Assembly: GCA_012845835.1 (NCBI GenBank)
Contig: JABAKD010000025.1
Location: forward strand, 21,415,923-21,479,922
Direction: 5' to 3'
DNA from: Undaria pinnatifida
Lineage: Eukaryota > Sar > Phaeophyceae > Laminariales > Alariaceae
Length of the DNA: 64,000 bases
Below the pieces are notes generated by a model. That model was given only the letters and a program-made list of their open reading frames with translations, was not told the DNA's origin and made no database searches. Shown here one piece after another: positions 43,655 to 55,462 of this stretch. Position 1 is the stretch's first letter. Each line of letters opens with the position of its first letter. The position numbers and the translations under genes are program-made.

Positions 43655-44530
43655 TACACTGACGATTCGCATTTCTCCCTCTAGTGCTCAATGGCGGTGA
43701 CGGTGCATGACCACATCACCTCGCATGTTGTATTTGGCAATACGTATCTCTTTCTTATAATTAGCGATGTCAGAAAATATTGGTAACTACAAATATTCTA
43801 GCTTTCGAGTTATGTACAATAGCTAATTATGAAGTTTTAACACGTTCTTCACTACACCTAAACACTGGGTTGCATACTGCATCAAACATCAAACCTTGTA
43901 GAATAGTAAACATTACCAGGCAGATGATATAGAGAGATGTCTTCTTGCTACAATCGTCAGGCTTGTCCCCTTCAAGGATTTATAGTTTCCGCGCACATAT
44001 TGAAATGTCCCGCCCCCCCCCCCCCCTCCCCTCCCCCTCCCCCGATCTCTCTTGTTCAAAGAAGCCCCACCCCTCCCCCCCCCCCCCCCCCCCGATCCCT
44101 CCCCCCTCCCCGCTCCTCCCTCTCTTTTTTTTTCCGCATAGTTTGTTCAAACGCCCCACTTACAATCGAAATCGGCCCGAGTAATAACTACCTCTACGCA
44201 CTTGATATCACGTCATTATCTTTCTGACCATCCATGACGTAGCTTTCATTATTTCTGCACCCCCCCTCCAACGCCCCCTCTTTTCCCACCTCCCGCACGA
44301 TCGCCTAGACATAGTACCACACGTATAACAAGCCCCTACATATCTTCGATATCACAGCCGGAGTGTATTTGAATATTATATGTGGCCTAAACCTCCTAAC
44401 CCCCCCCCCCCCCCCCCCCTTCTCACTCTCCCTCGCTCAAACGCCCCACCTAATATCAAAGTCCTTTAAATAAATAAACACTTCACGCTCTGGATATCAC
44501 CTCATTTTCTTTCAAGAGCCATCCATCCCG

Positions 44531-44567
<37 letters not shown>

Positions 44568-44700
44568 CGCCCCGAATGCCCCCTCCTTCCCCACTACCCG
44601 CACCATCGCCTAGACCTAGCACCACACGTATAACAAGCCCCTACATCTATGCCACCTAAAGCCCTTCCCCCCCCGCCCCCACCCCCCACCTCCCCAACCC
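43655..44700 (+). repeat. Long duplicated segment, paralogue of 950-2170
   Basis: The leader (GTGCTCAATGGCGGTGACGG), the AAACACTGGGTTGCAT part and CCR monomers occur in the same order as at 950-2170. C-tracts differ in length between the two copies, and there is one leader unit here against two there. It ends next to a LINE C-terminus. Confidence 0.75.
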
Positions 44701-44721
44701 CCCACCCCATCCCACCTTTGT

Positions 44722-44985
44722 TGGGGGTAAGGGCTACTCAGGGGGGCAAGAGAAAGACTGGATGGATCATCTGAAGGAGGATATGCCGGTCTTTGGAATA
44801 AAATTCGAAGGATGGCGAAAGGCTGCTCAGAAGGCTGGCAGATGGTTTCGAAGAGTAGAGGAGGGAGCCGAGTTGTTCATGCGGAATTGGCATGAAACGA
44901 AGAGACGCAAAGCTGCAGAGCGACGCGCAAAGGCTGCGGCAGCGTCATCCACCGTTGGCATCTCTAAGCGGCCGGGGGGAGGGGG
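44722..44985 (+). pseudogene. LINE polymerase C-terminal fragment
   Basis: The plus frame reads GGKRKTGWMDHLKEDMPVFG, then WRKAAQKAGRWFRRVEEGAE and LFMRNWHETKRRKAAERRAK. This corresponds to the post-RT tail of non-LTR elements, in which a basic GxxxxxW(M/L)D stretch precedes W..AA. It parallels the 6222-6500 fragment (AAKKAGGKW..EAAEPFMARW) at protein level. Everything upstream is missing, consistent with 5' truncation at about 44720. From 44980 the frame runs into a G-tract and is no longer meaningful. Confidence 0.7.
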
Positions 44986-45500
44986 AAGGGGGGGGGGGGG
45001 GGGAGGGGACTGGGGGAGGGGGGGAGGGGGGAGGGGGTGAGGGGGGAGGGGGAAAGGGAGGAAGGGGAGAGGAGCGGAAGGGGGAGCGTCATGCCCAAGA
45101 GACTGAAGTCTGGGTTTGGCCATCATCGTATTGAAAGTTGTGGGCCTTCTAATGGCCGTCACAAGATAGCATAAGACCGTCATGTCTTCTTCGCTATGTT
45201 GCGTTCTCTCCCAGGTGCCGTTGATGATGGACGTGATACCCTCTGTTAGCCCAATGCCATTCTTAGCCAGTTCCTAGGGTCCGCTAGTATGACATTTTTA
45301 TTTCTTTTCTTTTTCTATTTCCTTTTTCTTTTTTTCTCTTTTTCATTCCTTGCTTTCTTGTCTTGTCTTTTCTTGCTTTTCTTGTCTTTTTCTTCTCTTT
45401 GCTTGCCTTTTTCGTCTTGTTCCGTTTTTCTTCTCTTTTCTTTCCTTTCCTTTATATTCTTTTCTTTTCTTTGTTTCTTTTTCTCCAATTGACTTGTGCT
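44986..45500 (+). repeat. G-tract and polypyrimidine stretch, probably LINE 3' untranslated region
   Basis: A G-rich microsatellite (44977-45090) is followed by about 190 bp of unique DNA. A strand-biased T/C tract (45293-45487) then resembles the tract after the LINE end near 26850-27120. The frame 45289-45492 is a low-complexity artefact. Confidence 0.5.
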
Positions 45501-45699
45501 TGTCGTGCGTATGCGTAGTGATAGATACTACGTGTAATATATACGTGGTAGTCTTACTTGGGTGGCAATCGGAATACTTGGTTTCTCCAGGCGTGAGTAG
45601 TGAGACGTATGCACCGGCCTGGACCTGGTACATCGTAGACTGACTCCCGATTTCACTTTTATATGTTTCTGGTGGAGGCATGAATTGCGTCAGCTGTGA

Positions 45700-45835
45700 T
45701 ATATGCGTGTACCACTTTGGGTTGTGTGTTTTTTCCCTGGGGTATTCCTCAGCTCCAGAGTGACTGGAGCCTGTCCTGTGACCACGGACTTGATTATGCG
45801 AGTTAATGTGAGAACAACAACAACAACAACAACCC
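45700..45835 (+). repeat. CAA-tailed short repeat
   Basis: Core CTCCAGAGTGACTGGAGCCT, TGACCACGGACTTGATTATG, then a CAA run (45814-45832). Best copy of this small family. Confidence 0.7.
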
Positions 45836-46560
45836 CCAACCCCCTCGAACACTCCGCCCTCTACTCACCGATTGTACGACTTACCCCAGGATGTACATGA
45901 TAAACTGATGCATTTCCAAAACCGTCACATTTATCCACTTAAAATAATGTTTAGTTTCTACGCACAGATTGAGCTGCCCCACTTGCCCCACCCCCGCCCC
46001 CCTCCCATGATAGAGTGGTGCTTTTTTTTTTTTTTTCCAAAACCGTCAGATTTGTCCCCTTAAAGGATTTATGGCTTCCACGCACAAATTGCCCGCCAGT
46101 CCCCCCCCCCCCCCTCCCCCGTCCTTCCTCCCCCGCCCCCCCCCCCCCCGTCCCTCCGCCCCTTCCCCCCCCCTCCAACCCCGCTCCATTTTGATCAAAA
46201 CCAGCCCCCCACGTCCTTCAAAAATCCGCCCTCCCTTCAACGGTTATTCGACTTACATGATTCACTTGATAACAAACGGATGCATTTCCTTTCTTCCACA
46301 GCTGCTGTAAGATTTTATCCCCCTCAGAAACGGGTTGTATAGTTTCCGCGCACAGACTGACTAACATCACCCCGTTGACTCTGATAGCTACACTGTAGTT
46401 GCAAGGGGAGTCGCCGACCTATATCCTTAATGAGGACTCACAACCCGTAATACGCGCGATCGGAGTATCACACACAGCTTGCAAAGATGAGTTTCGACGA
46501 AATATTCGATCTCACAGCTGGAGTGTATTATCATTTTTTATAATAATATTATAAAAATAA
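45836..46560 (+). repeat. CCR block, plus orientation
   Basis: Two tandem-related monomers plus the 3' segment, ending at GGAGTGTATTATCATTTTTTATAATA near 46556. Confidence 0.8.
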
Positions 46561-46605
46561 AAATACTCTCCAGCTGTGAGATCAAATACTTCAATGGATA
46601 TTGAG
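46528..46605. repeat. Tail-to-tail CCR junction forming a palindrome
   Basis: GATCTCACAGCTGGAGTG on the left is mirrored by CTCCAGCTGTGAGATC on the right, with AT-rich tails meeting at TATAATAATATTATA. Arms are about 38 bp, slightly imperfect. The right copy is truncated after about 45 bp. Confidence 0.8.
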
Positions 46606-46859
46606 ATGTAATAATGTTACATTGTTAACTTTTGTGAGGTTATGCCTCTTTGGAACTATTGCCACACCAAGAAAGAGAAAAAGTGTGCAACATTTTATTT
46701 TCGGCCTCTCGGGGGGAGGGGGTGGTTAGTTGTTTATACATGCTATCCCAGTTTCCGGGCCCCTCTTGTTGTGTCGTTCGAATAATGTTTCGCTCCGCTT
46801 TGATTCGTTTGGCTGCTGTATTATTGCAGTTTTGCTTCACTATTTCTTAGAAAATAGCC
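46606..46859. other. Low-copy spacer between CCR copies
   Basis: No gene recognised; a 66-codon frame in each direction only. Confidence 0.4.
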
Positions 46860-47600
46860 GATACATATTTTGTCAGCTTCCCCCCTCTCCCCCTCCAACG
46901 CCCCCTCCTTCCCCACACCCCGCACGATCGCCTGGACCCAGCACCGCGCGTATAGTAGGCCCCTACATATATGATTAATATGCGCGATCGGAGGATCACA
47001 CATAATGTTGCGAACATCAGTGTCGACCAAATCCTTGACTTCAATATTATTATAAAAAATGAAAATACACTCCAGCTGTGAGATCGAAGATTTCGTCGAA
47101 AGTCACCTTTGCAAGCTGAGTGTGATACTCCGATCGCGCGCATTACGAGTTGTGTGTCCTCATTAAGGATACAGGTCGGCGACTCCCCTTGCAACTACAG
47201 TGTAGCTATCAGGGTCAACAGGATGATTTTAGTCAGTCTGTGCGCGGAAACTATAAAAAAACCCGTTTCTGAGGGGGACAAAAATCTGACAGCTGTGAAG
47301 GAAAATGTATCCTTTTATCAAGCGAATCTTGTAAGTCGAATAACCGGTGAGGGGGGTGGGGCGGAGTTTTGATAGACTTGGGGCCCTAGTTTTGATCAAA
47401 AGCGAGCGGATTTGGAGGGGGGGGGGGGGGGAAGGGGGCATTTTGTGCATGTAAGCTATAAATCCTTTCGAGGAGATAAATCTGACGGTTTTGGCACCAG
47501 TATATTATTGGGGGGCGGGGGGGGGGGGTGGGGCGGGGGGGGCGGGGGGGAGGGGCGTGTGGGGCAGCTCAATATGTGCCTGGAAACTATACATTATTTT
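46860..47600. repeat. CCR copies meeting tail to tail near 47050
   Basis: A plus-orientation module set (46880-47045, with GATCGCCTGGACCCAGCACC) meets a minus copy that starts ATACACTCCAGCTGTGAGAT (47066). The minus copy runs to G-tracts near 47560. Confidence 0.7.
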
Positions 47601-48480
47601 GAGGGGATAAATATTATATGTGACCTAAACCTCTTGAAAACCCGTCCCCCCCCCCCCGCGCTTTTTTTTATTCCTTTTTTTTTTTCCCCCGCTTCCTCTT
47701 GCTTATACGCCCCACCTACTATCGAAATCCGACGGAGTAATAAACACTTTCACGCCCAGGATATCGCCTCGTCATCGTTTCAGAGCCGTCCATGCCGCTG
47801 CTGCAATTCTCACCCACCCCCGTCCCCAACGCCAACTCCTTCCCCACCACCCACACCATCGCCTAGACCTAGCACCACGCGTATAGCAAACCCCTACATC
47901 TATGCGACCTAAAGCCCTCCCCCCCCGCCCCCGCCCCCCCCCCGCCACATTCCGCCCCCTCCCCCACAAGAAATATTCATAGTTTCCACGCACGAATTGA
48001 CCTGCCCCAACCGTTCCCTCCCCCCCCTCCCCCCCTCCCGCCCCCGCTCCCTTTTGATCAAAACCAGGCCCCCACGTCCTCAAAACTCCGCCCTCCCCTC
48101 ACCGGATATTCGACTTACAGGATTCACTTGATGAACTGATGCATTTCCTTCCACAGCTGTCAGGTTTTGTCCCCCTCAGAAACGGTGTTTTTTTATTGTT
48201 TCCGCGCACAGACTGACTAACATCACCCTGTTGACCCTGATAGCTACACTGTAGTTGCAAGGGGAGTCGCCGACTTATATCCTTAATGAGGACACACAAC
48301 CCGTAATACGCGCGATCGGAGAATCACACACAGCTTGCAAAGATGAGTTTGGACAAAATATTCGATCTCACAGCTGGAGTGTATTTTTTTTTTTTTTTTT
48401 TTTTTGTCAGCAAGATGAGTTTCGACAAAATCTCCGATCTTACAGCTGGAGTGTATTTTTATTTTCACAATATTTTGCCA
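47600..48480 (+). repeat. CCR block, plus orientation, duplicated 3' end
   Basis: It starts at TATTATATGTGACCTAAACC and includes several monomers. It ends twice: at about 48384, followed by a 19-base T run, and again at about 48462. The second end unit is only about 60 bp (GATGAGTTTCGACAAAATCT to GGAGTG). Confidence 0.8.
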
Positions 48481-48792
48481 GCAGTACACACCACAGAAAT
48501 AAAATAATCGAGAAGGTATTAGGTTGAAGCAGGTCGTTGGAGGGGTGTTTCCGTCAGCACTCTATCGACGTCACCGACTACTTTTATTGCTGTTGTTGTT
48601 GTAGCAATTTCATTGTTTTTGTCGTCTGAAACAAATATTATTAGTATCCACCCTAAATTCGTCCAACTCTGACGTTGTTTTAATTACTTTATGAAATAGC
48701 ATCAGCCTTCTTCACGCTGTTGGCCAAAGCAGAAAAGCACAGCGGGAGCGTAGTTCTACCTTTAAATAAAATGTAATTATTTTGAAGGTGCG
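48481..48792. other. Low-copy DNA with a GTT run
   Basis: GTTGTTGTTG near 48591-48602; no gene recognised. Confidence 0.4.
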
Positions 48793-48802
48793 TGATCGAT
48801 GT

Positions 48803-49125
48803 GGTGTATACCGGTCGCCCCGGTGGCGTATCAGGTTATCCTCGAGCCTGGTATAATAGGTCAGTTTCGTGAGTTCGAATCCCCCCGAGTGCATACTCGT
48901 ATAAATTCGTGGTGACTTTTTCTTGTGCACAAATTGACTTGCGGAAAGCGCGAGAGCGTGAGTAAGCAAACACTCGATGAAAAACGACGAGCAGTGGGAT
49001 TGCCGAACCCTGTGCGACATAAAAATTGAAGGCAAGAACCGGGGGGGAGAAGGGAGGGCACCTGTAACCACGGCCTGTCCAGAAGCTGGAAAGTCATTGT
49101 GTGTGCAAATAAATAAAATTAATAT
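48803..49125 (+). mobile_element. Full-length SINE-1 with 10-bp target duplication
   Basis: TGATCGATGT occurs at 48793-48802 and at 49126-49135. The 323-bp element has the tRNA-like head (GGTCGCCCCGGTGGCG, A box TGGCGTATCAGG, B box GAGTTCGAATCCCCC). The family body follows, with an A-rich end (GCAAATAAATAAAATTAATAT). The A/B box spacing suits RNA polymerase III transcription. It encodes no protein and would rely on a LINE for movement. This is the reference copy of the family in the window. Confidence 0.88.
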
Positions 49126-49198
49126 TGATCGATGTCAGAGGGAGAATATATTTCAAGGGTGTGTTCGATACGGCACCGGTGTTCTCGGTACCATGGAT

Positions 49199-49450
49199 GT
49201 CGAGCCGAACTTACCGAAGTGTCTGGCACCTGCACGAAATTATGTACCGGTACCGCTGTACCGGTACCGCCGGTACTGGTATTCATGTCGTACCGAACTT
49301 ACCGAAGTTTGCGTTACCGGTATTGGTGTCGTACTGAACTTACGGAAGTTTCCAGTATCGGTATTGATGTCCTACCGAATTAACGGAAGTTTCCGGTATC
49401 GGTATTGATTTCGTTCTGAACTTAACGAGGCGTCCGGTACCTGTACGAAA
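49199..49450 (+). repeat. 41-bp minisatellite
   Basis: Units start at 49287, 49328, 49369 and 49410, with an earlier diverged one near 49199. Each has GTCGTACCGAACTTACCGAA or a variant and a CCGGTATCGGTATTG part. Neighbouring DNA to 49530 is rich in GGTACC/CCGG dyads. Confidence 0.75.
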
Positions 49451-49654
49451 GTCTGTACTGGTACCGGTGCCGGCGCACTTTTGAATACTTATACCGGCAA
49501 TACCGGCGGTATATACCGCCGGAAAGGTACCGACACACACTTGCGTTTAGGTATATAAACTGGACACAAACTGACGGTACTAGAACAGATCAATCCGGTA
49601 TTGGCCGGGAGTACTCGATAAGGTAAATAATTTAAGTGAATTATCATTGGCTCT

Positions 49655-49978
49655 TGTTGGTTGTATGCTTGGAGGATGTGAGGATGTGATACGGATATAT
49701 TGACGTGGATGAGTATAGTAGGGGTTTCCAGTGATAGGTTGGCTACATCGTAGCGGTATATCGGGATGATGGGATTATTTTGGCTGTTTCGCCGTCACTT
49801 CTCGTTGGCTTCTTCCGAGAGAATCTTCTCCTCTCCACGCTGCGCCTTGGCTAGGAGCAATTAGTAACTTCATATATTATTGTACGTCTTTTACTTGTCT
49901 TCATACCCGTGACTCCACTACCCCACCATTGTTTGCTCAACGGGTAAGCCCTCTACGCTTCGTAAGAATCGACAAACA
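49655..49978 (+). repeat. 5' LTR of the Copia-type element
   Basis: Matches 56036-56424 in order and orientation (GAGTATAGTAGGGGTTTCCA, CTCCACGCTGCGCCTTGGCT, GGGTAAGCCCTCTACGCTTC). The minus frame 49953-50393 overlaps its end and is not treated as a gene. Confidence 0.82.
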
Positions 49979-50488
49979 CGATAACTATCGCGTACCGTAA
50001 GCTGTACTTTCCCTGCTCGAAGCAAAGGGTTTTGAGTGACGTGGGCTCTTTCTGCCGAAGAGAGCTAGCTGGAGATACCACATAAACAGCCTTCCCTGTT
50101 AAAGGGAGCGAGCTGGGTGCCTTGTTTAAACCATGTCTGAGGGCGTGGTAAATATGGGCGTTGTGGACCGGGACGTGAAATCGTTGGCAGAGAGAGCGTG
50201 AAGCTGTCAAAGGGCCAAGATGCGGGAGCTGGAAAAGCTGCTTGCAATACGGGACCAACTCGAGAAATAAATCGAGGGTGGTTTCCGTTATGGTTTCCGG
50301 ACGGTAGACCAGATTTAGGCAGGATGGGATGCGTTCTACCGAATCGAAGGTTGTATCGAGGAAAGGAAACTCATCATTGGCGAGTACTCGCAACTTCTCC
50401 TTGAGCTCTCCAGCTTCTCTTCACGACAGGAGGAGCAAATAAATGCGATCGCAGCGAAGTCAGATACAAGAGAGGGGAGCGGGCGTGG

Positions 50489-50850
50489 TCAGGTCAGAGT
50501 CACAGCTCGTAATACCACTATTTGAGCCTGGGAGTGTTTGAAAGCACTGCACAGCAGCAGCCGCAGCACCACCAGCAGTTCAAGACGGAGGAACATTGGA
50601 TGGTGGTTGTGGCTCGCAGAGGGTAGGTGGAATTTGAGACGAGGGGGGAAGAGCAAAAGGAGCTCTTGCAGCTGCCATTGAAGCAGCAGCAGCAGCTGCT
50701 GCAAACTCCCGCGGCACCACCCCCTGTTTGGACGTTACAGCTCGTATTCCACCACTGCTTGAGACTGGGAGCGAGAGCACTGCACAGCAGCAGCCGCAGT
50801 GGTAGCAGGAGCAGTTTGAGACGGGGGAGAAGGGATGGCTCGAAGATTTG
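50489..50850. repeat. CAG-rich tandem pair inside the Copia-type element
   Basis: ACAGCTCGTA(A/T)TACCAC, GCACTGCACAGCAGCAGCCG and a GCAGTTTGAGACGG-like block occur near 50505-50600 and again near 50738-50840. Poly-Gln/Leu frames come from CAG triplets. Confidence 0.65.
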
Positions 50851-51124
50851 GTTGTGAAACTAAATTACGAGCAGTATCTGTCGTGCTCCGTGCGAGCGCC
50901 GGCTGTTGAGCCCGTTGATGTGTGGGCCCGGGTTGGGGTCGGCACAAGGTGATTTGTTGCGGTGGAGGACGCTGGGTGTGGGAGGCACGGACACCCAGGT
51001 GGAGAATCCTTCCCCATGTCATGAACAGTTGATTCTGTCTGGGCATTGTCTTGATTCCAGAGTAATACAGCAGGTAGTGAACTGTTTTTGCTGTTTGAAG
51101 ATACATCATATGAAATGTTGTTGC

Positions 51125-51960
51125 GCCATATACCCCCCCCGCCCCCCGCCCCCCCCCGCCACATTCCCCCCCCCTCCCCCACAAGAAGGATTTATAGTTT
51201 TCATGCACAAATTGACCTGCCCCCCCGGTCCCCTTCCTCCCCCCCCCCCCCCCCACCTCCCGCCCCCCTTTTGATCAAAATCAGGCTCCCACGTCCTAAA
51301 AAACTCCGCCCTCCCCTCACCGGATATTCGACTTTCAAGATTCACTTAATAAACTGATGCATTTCCTTCCACAGCTGTCAGATTTTGTCCCCCTCAGAAA
51401 CGGGTTTCATAGTTTCCGCGCACAGACTGCCTAACATCACCCTCTTGACTCTGATAGCTACACTGTAGTTGCGAGAGGAGTCGCCGACCTATATCCCCTC
51501 GAAAGGATTTATAGCTTACATGCACAAATTGCCCCCTTCCCCCCCCTCCCCCCCCCCTCCAAACCCGCTCGCTTTTGATCAAAACCAGGCCCCCTTTTCC
51601 TTCACAGCTAGCTGTCAGATTTTGTCCCCCTCAGAAACGGGTTTTATAGTTTCCGCGCACAGACTGACTAAAATCATCCTGTTGACCCTGATAGCTACAC
51701 TGTAGTTGTAAGGGGAGTCGCCGACCTATATCCTTAATGAGGACACAGAACTCGTAATGTGCGCGATCGGAGTATCACACACAGCTTGCAAAGATGAGTT
51801 TCGACGAAATCTTCGATCTCACAGCTGGAGTGTATTTTCATTTTTTATAATATCCTTAACGATGACACACAACCCGTAATACGCGCGACCGGAGTATCAC
51901 ACACAGCTTGCAAAGATGAGTTTCGATAAAATCTTTGATCTCACAGCTACCAGTATACTT
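51125..51960 (+). repeat. CCR block inside the Copia-type element
   Basis: Poly-C modules from about 51128, two full 3' segments and a final repeated 3' end (about 51850-51950). Boundaries with the host element are not sharp and no target duplication was found. Confidence 0.75.
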
Positions 51961-52829
51961 CTTTGATACTGCTGACTATACAACAGCAGTATTTGACTGA
52001 CGCAGCGATGACATGTTACTCTTTGTGGCTGAGACGATCATATTCTTTCGCATCCCTTGAAGTTAAGGCTTTGTTTTTCGCGTTAAATCATAGCAAAGGA
52101 CAGAGTGGCTTGGGCAGAGGGACGGGCAGCATGAATGCTTGTACCTGTCCCCCAGCCCCTCTTGCCCCAACCACCAGCAAATGTGATTGCTTGTGGTGTG
52201 ATAGCTCTGCTGATCAACAGGTTACTAGGCACAGGATGCAGGATGCTTGATTGGTCGAGAATATATGTTGTCAGCAGTAGTAGCTAGCGCTTTCTTGCGA
52301 CAGCCGTATTATTTGTGTGTCGTATGTACAGCAGTTTGGTACTTTGGTTCATGTTTTTTCAACCATTTTCCCTCATGCGCCCACAGAGGGACGAATTTAG
52401 AACGAACTCGCCATCTCCGAAACATAATATAATATGTGATTTCGGTTGCGTGCCGTGTATTTTCCTTACAAAAATCCTTGTACGATATCGTACGTCATCC
52501 GGTTTTACAGATAAATTGGTGACGGTTGATGGCTGTAGGGGTATAGTTAGTACCAGTAGTGTTACATTCAAGGTACGGCCGGGAGATGATGACGGCTATT
52601 ATTGCTAGTACATACCTGTAGTATTATTTTCCGGGTACGCACGAGAGGCGAAGATGCCACATGTTTTGCAGTTTGGTAGTCTTATACAATGCGGGCTACT
52701 TCCAGAATAGCCGGTTATCAACCTCACCAGCGGTCTAGCATAGGGCGGTACACGAAATGAGGAAACCGGTAGTGAGGAAATATAGTATTACTCACGTGTT
52801 TTGATGCAATATGTGGTGGAAATACCAGG

Positions 52830-52930
52830 ATGTCGTTGTTGTTTTCTCACACTAACTCTTGTCAAAAATCTAGAGTCAGTGGTCACACAAATGTGCTGGA
52901 GCTCTAGGAAGATCCGAAAAACCACATGAA
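52830..52930 (-). repeat. Diverged CAA-tailed short repeat
   Basis: GTTGTTGTTTTCTCACACTA, then CAGTGGTCACA and TGCTGGAGCTCTAGG, the complement of the 45700-45835 core. Confidence 0.5.
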
Positions 52931-54083
52931 ATCAAAGTTCGTCCGGAAGAAACTACGCTTTCCCGTTCAAAACGCACGATACGAAGAAGGCGCACAAGTG
53001 AAAATATCCAATGTGCAAACCAAACTCACATGGCCGCTGGTATCCACTCAAATACAGCATAGAGTTCCCAGTTAGCGGCTACAAACTACAGCGGTTGGGC
53101 TGTCCGCACCGTGCGAACCGCACGGTAATCGTGAGCACAGACGAACGCGCCTGCTGTCTGGAGTGCTGTCAGAGTGAGGACCCGCGGGCATGCAGTGAAG
53201 CAAGAGCAATCGAACCAAAAACCACAATAAAAATATTTACGATCGCCCCGCCTTCCCGAGTTATTTGACAGGTTGCAGCGCAGCTACGACGCCCGTGCCT
53301 TGAAATGGAAAATTGCGGAGGGTCGTCCCTTATGATGTGTTCTTCTCGTTAAACTGAATATTCCACCCTGATCTTGTCCCGGCTATGCCTACTGTATAGT
53401 AAATATGATATTGTAGTCTGACATGCTTTGCTTGACAATGATTGACGACAGGATTATAATTTTGATCAAAGCTCCTTTTGTTAAATCGCCCCCTCAACTG
53501 TCCCCACCCTTATCATGAGCGCGTGCAGAGTGCTATGATAGGCGGTATCTGCTGTGTGCCGGACCAAATATAATGAGCAGCGGGAATGGGGTAGATAAAA
53601 GGTTCATATAGTCCACAGTTAGGTGCCCAAACATTTTTTGAACGTACGTCGTATACGAGCACTTTAAGTACAGACGAAAATAGTCAACCTTCCTGCATTT
53701 GTTATGGAGTTTACCTGATACCGATTCCTATGTACGCGTTTTAATCAACGTTGCCAAACAGTTTAAATGATCGTTATTTCTTTACCGCGGTGGCTTAACA
53801 AGTAGCAGCATGGACTAACACTTTTGCATCCCTGTGATACTACGTGTCGCTCTTCCGGGAAGGAACATGCGGAATAACTTGACCCTCGATGTATCAACCT
53901 CGTCACGTGTAGCGAGGCGTTTGCGCTCTGATCAATCGGCACTCTGAAACAGAAAGAAACACGCGGTTAAATTCGTGCTATACCGGCATCAAACAGTTAT
54001 CGAGCAACTCTAAAACGTAGTGACATATTCCGGGATTTGATATATTTTGCGGGGTTTGCGGTGAATGGTGATGCGCTAGTTCG

Positions 54084-54270
54084 GGTAGGAGAAACCTGGT
54101 TGAGCAAGGTCTCAAACAGACTGGCATTTTTCGCGAGCTGGTCGGATGCTTGAGGTGGCTTGCTAACCAGACACGTCCGGACATTGCGAACGCAGAGAGA
54201 GCAGTGGCTAGGAGCACGAATTCACCGAGGAAGGTACACTGGAAGACTGCAGTTGGTATTCTCGCTTTCA
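54084..54270 (+). pseudogene. Copia pol fragment (end of RT, before RNase H)
   Basis: The plus frame reads RNLVEQGLKQTGIFREL, then VGCLRWLANQTRPDIANAER and AVARSTNSPRKVHW. TRPDIA followed by P..VHW is the signature of the RT/RNase H connection in Ty1-copia elements. The frame hits a stop at about 54280, and no upstream RT catalytic box was found in register. The minus frame 53978-54424 on the other strand is its shadow. Confidence 0.75.
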
Positions 54271-54309
54271 CCGTGATTTTATGATGGAAGTTTGTTTTTG
54301 GAGAATAGT

Positions 54310-54705
54310 AGAATATATCATGATTAAGTACGCTAGGTTCAATTTTTCTACTGTTCGACGATGAAGCATGACGTTTTTGGGGCTTGGAGACGGCAACGGT
54401 TTTTGATAAACTGCCTCGGGTCATCCCAGCGTAATCAGTCTATGGTATTTTTAACTACCCCCGTAATGAGAGCTAACTGAGCCAAATCGTTTAGTTTTTA
54501 TCCTGCAAGGAGGGATCACGATAAGGAGTGTATTATGAGCTGGAAGTTTGAGATTTTTGAGACTTGGGGACGGCCACGGCTTTGGTAAACTACCCGGGGC
54601 CATCCCCGCGTAAACATTCTATGGTTTTCTCAACTAGCCCTTTCATGAGACCCAGCTGATCCAAAACTGTTAGTTTTTATCCTGCAAGGAAGGGTCACGT
54701 CCACC
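54310..54705 (+). repeat. Tandem duplication of about 185-bp unit in the Copia-type element
   Basis: ACGGC(A/C)ACGG, a GGGTCATCCC-like block, TCTATGGT and TAGTTTTTATCCTGCAAGGA recur about 185 bp apart (54350-54520 and 54535-54705). Confidence 0.75.
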
Positions 54706-55462
54706 TGTTACCGCTTGTGCGGGGTAGGATTCGCTTGACCACTTACGAGGATTAACACTCGTTAAGTAGGAAAAAGGTCTCAAACTCGATGAGTTCGATA
54801 CGTCTGGACTCGAGAGCGACAAACTTTTTCGCGAGCTGATTCGAACTGTTTCGTGACGGATAATCCTGCATATATAAGCTGGAGTTTGGCAATTTTGAGC
54901 GTGTATAATATTTAAGGAGGCAAGTGTAACTGTTTCTTGACTTTTTGAAATAATACATTTTCACGATATTGTTTAGGATGACATTATTTCGACCTCGATT
55001 TAACATTTGTTTTTTGCATGGATTTTTAGTATGTACCCAGCCGGGAGGCATTTGTCTAATTCGAAAGTGAGTTTAGAGACTGCTATCCGATAACACTTGT
55101 TGGCATCCCTATCCTGTGGAGCTGACAACCGTTTTATAAGGAAGGCTGCGTGGTGATTGTAAGGCCGATGTTTGGGTTTTTTGGATTTTTGGAAAATTGG
55201 ATTTCAGATTTGAGTGTTCGGTCTATGGATTTCTGTTTTGAGTTTTTGTTTTTGGACTTGGGATATTACGACTTAGATCTTGTGTTCTTGAAGATTGGTG
55301 TTGGATACTGTCCCTGAAATGTATCTCTAGGTTAATGGAGTGCTTTTCAAGGACTATGGTGCTGCAATCTTTCTTTCTTGCCACAGTAGTACTGGGAGGA
55401 TATTGATTGACCGTATTGTTCCTTGAATTGTTTTACCCTGATGATATGACAATATAGCATCA

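Noticed and set aside
48803-49125. Functional tRNA gene
   Set aside because: The head has A/B-box-like sequence but no cloverleaf with a sound anticodon stem, and the same head occurs in many copies with a common non-tRNA body, so it is a SINE.
49953-50393. 146-codon minus frame as a gag-like gene
   Set aside because: It ends inside the 5' LTR and lies opposite to the readable Copia pol fragment; no zinc knuckle or capsid motif was seen.
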